Assembly: GCA_021778815.1 (NCBI GenBank)
Contig: JAJYBW010000212.1
Coordinates: 1-6,209 of the forward strand
Direction of reading: 5' to 3'
Origin: Acidobacteriota bacterium
GTDB taxonomy: Bacteria > Acidobacteriota > Terriglobia > Terriglobales > Acidobacteriaceae
DNA: 6,209 nucleotides
The notes under the pieces are model-generated. The model saw only the letters and a program-made list of their open reading frames with translations, made no database searches and had not been told where the DNA came from. A program made the translations under genes and the position numbers. Position 1 is the first letter of the stretch, and the number at the start of each line of letters is the position of its first letter. Positions 5,479 to 6,209 of the stretch are shown here, one piece after another.

Positions 5479-6209
5479 ATGAACGAGACCAAGCAACTCG
5501 ACCTGAAGCCGCGTGAGGCCTGCCGCTGGGACCTTGTCAGCCTGGGCGAGGTGATGTTGCGCCTGGATCCAGGCGATGAGCGCGTGGCCACCACCAGGAA
5601 TTTTCACGCCTGGGAAGGCGGCGGCGAATATAACGTCGCCCGCGGCCTGCGACGCTGCTTTAATTTGCGCACCGCGATCGTCACTGCGCTGGCCGATAAT
5701 CCCGTGGGACGCTTGATTGAGGACATGATGCTGCAAGGCGGCGTCGATTTTTCCCATGTGCAGTGGGTTCCCTACGACGGCGTGGGCCGCACCGTTCGCA
5801 ATGGGTTGAATTTTACCGAGCGAGGATTTGGCGTGCGCGCCGCACTCGGCTGCTCCGACCGCGGACACACCGCCGCCTCGCAATTGAAGCCGGGCAGCAT
5901 TGATTGGGATGAAATTTTTGGCCGCGAAGGGGCACGCTGGTTCCATACCGGCGGCATCTTCTGTGCGCTTTCAGAAACTGCGCCCCTGGTGGCGCGCGAA
6001 GCCATGCAAGCGGCGCATCGCCACGGCACCATCATTTCCTATGACCTCAACTATCGCGACTCGCTCTGGAAATCCATCGGCGGTAAAAAGCGCGCCTGCG
6101 AAGTGAATCGCGAACTCGCCCACCTGGTCGACGTGATGCTGGGCAACGAAGAGGACTTTACCGCCGCGCTTGGATTTGAAATCAAGGGTGTCGATGAGAA
6201 TCTCTCCGA
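5479..6209 (+). CDS. PfkB-family sugar kinase, 2-keto-3-deoxygluconate kinase-like, 5' part (3' end outside window)
   Basis: 243 codons are visible and the frame runs off the window; family members are about 310-370 residues. Ribokinase/PfkB landmarks are present: the opening strand WDLVSLGEVMLRLDPGD (17-33), the first PfkB signature region GGGEYNVARGLRR (47-59), SYDLNYRDSLW (187-197; the DxNxRxxLW pattern common in KDG kinases), and GNEEDF (222-227; NxxE-type Mg/phosphate region). The second signature with the catalytic Asp (DTxGAGD) would lie beyond 6209 and cannot be checked. The probable reaction is ATP-dependent phosphorylation of a keto-sugar acid such as 2-keto-3-deoxygluconate in uronate/Entner-Doudoroff metabolism; other hexose or nucleoside substrates remain possible. 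Start 5479 has an SD at 9 nt. The frame is open further upstream to ATG 5377, but those 34 codons look unlike the family. Confidence 0.88.
   Translation, partial: MNETKQLDLKPREACRWDLVSLGEVMLRLDPGDERVATTRNFHAWEGGGEYNVARGLRRCFNLRTAIVTALADNPVGRLIEDMMLQGGVDFSHVQWVPYDGVGRTVRNGLNFTERGFGVRAALGCSDRGHTAASQLKPGSIDWDEIFGREGARWFHTGGIFCALSETAPLVAREAMQAAHRHGTIISYDLNYRDSLWKSIGGKKRACEVNRELAHLVDVMLGNEEDFTAALGFEIKGVDENLS

Noticed and set aside
5416..5946. 176-codon open frame on the minus strand opposite the sugar kinase
   Set aside because: Codon-register shadow of the kinase gene; no domain signal.
1..6209. A novel defence, mobile or biosynthetic system
   Set aside because: All six genes belong to common families, are arranged in several transcription units, and show no repeats, integrase, toxin-antitoxin pair or cargo-like composition.

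Overview
The window looks like ordinary chromosomal DNA from a moderately GC-rich bacterium. Its gene content (a secreted Gfo/Idh/MocA oxidoreductase, a KDG-kinase-like sugar kinase, an NAPE-PLD-like metallo-hydrolase, two ABC-F ATPases) would suit a soil Acidobacteriota of the Terriglobia type. That placement is an inference from gene style; no rRNA or other marker gene is present. I see no tRNA, rRNA, CRISPR array, insertion sequence, phage gene or att site.

Layout. Bases 1-515 (+) hold the 3' end of a Uup-type ABC-F ATPase. A predicted exported Gfo/Idh/MocA-family oxidoreductase follows 44 bp later on the same strand (560-1708). It converges on a minus-strand block, with a stem-loop terminator between the two at 1706-1746. 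Read in its own direction, the minus-strand block is: a YbiT-type ABC-F ATPase (5270 to 3645), a 164-bp gap, an NAPE-PLD-like MBL-fold hydrolase (3480 to 2440), a 97-bp gap, and a PfpI/DJ-1 family protein (2342 to 1779). Divergent from ybiT, across a 208-bp gap, is the 5' part of a PfkB-family sugar kinase resembling 2-keto-3-deoxygluconate kinase (5479 to the window end).

How the genes may work together. Two genes touch sugar metabolism: the exported oxidoreductase, probably acting on a sugar or sugar derivative outside the cytoplasm, and the KDG-kinase-like enzyme. They are far apart and not in one operon. The two ABC-F proteins belong to translation and genome housekeeping. The PfpI protein is a stress or carbonyl-damage type protein. 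I do not see a defence system, biosynthetic cluster or other new multi-gene system.

The most interesting signal is small. A 40-bp imperfect inverted repeat (2340-2379) covers the Shine-Dalgarno sequence and start codon of the PfpI gene, so its mRNA could fold into a hairpin that hides the ribosome binding site. Secondary points are an 18-bp perfect palindrome inside the oxidoreductase gene, unusual active-site and nucleotide-binding residues in that enzyme, and a short insertion in the second ATPase domain of the YbiT homologue.
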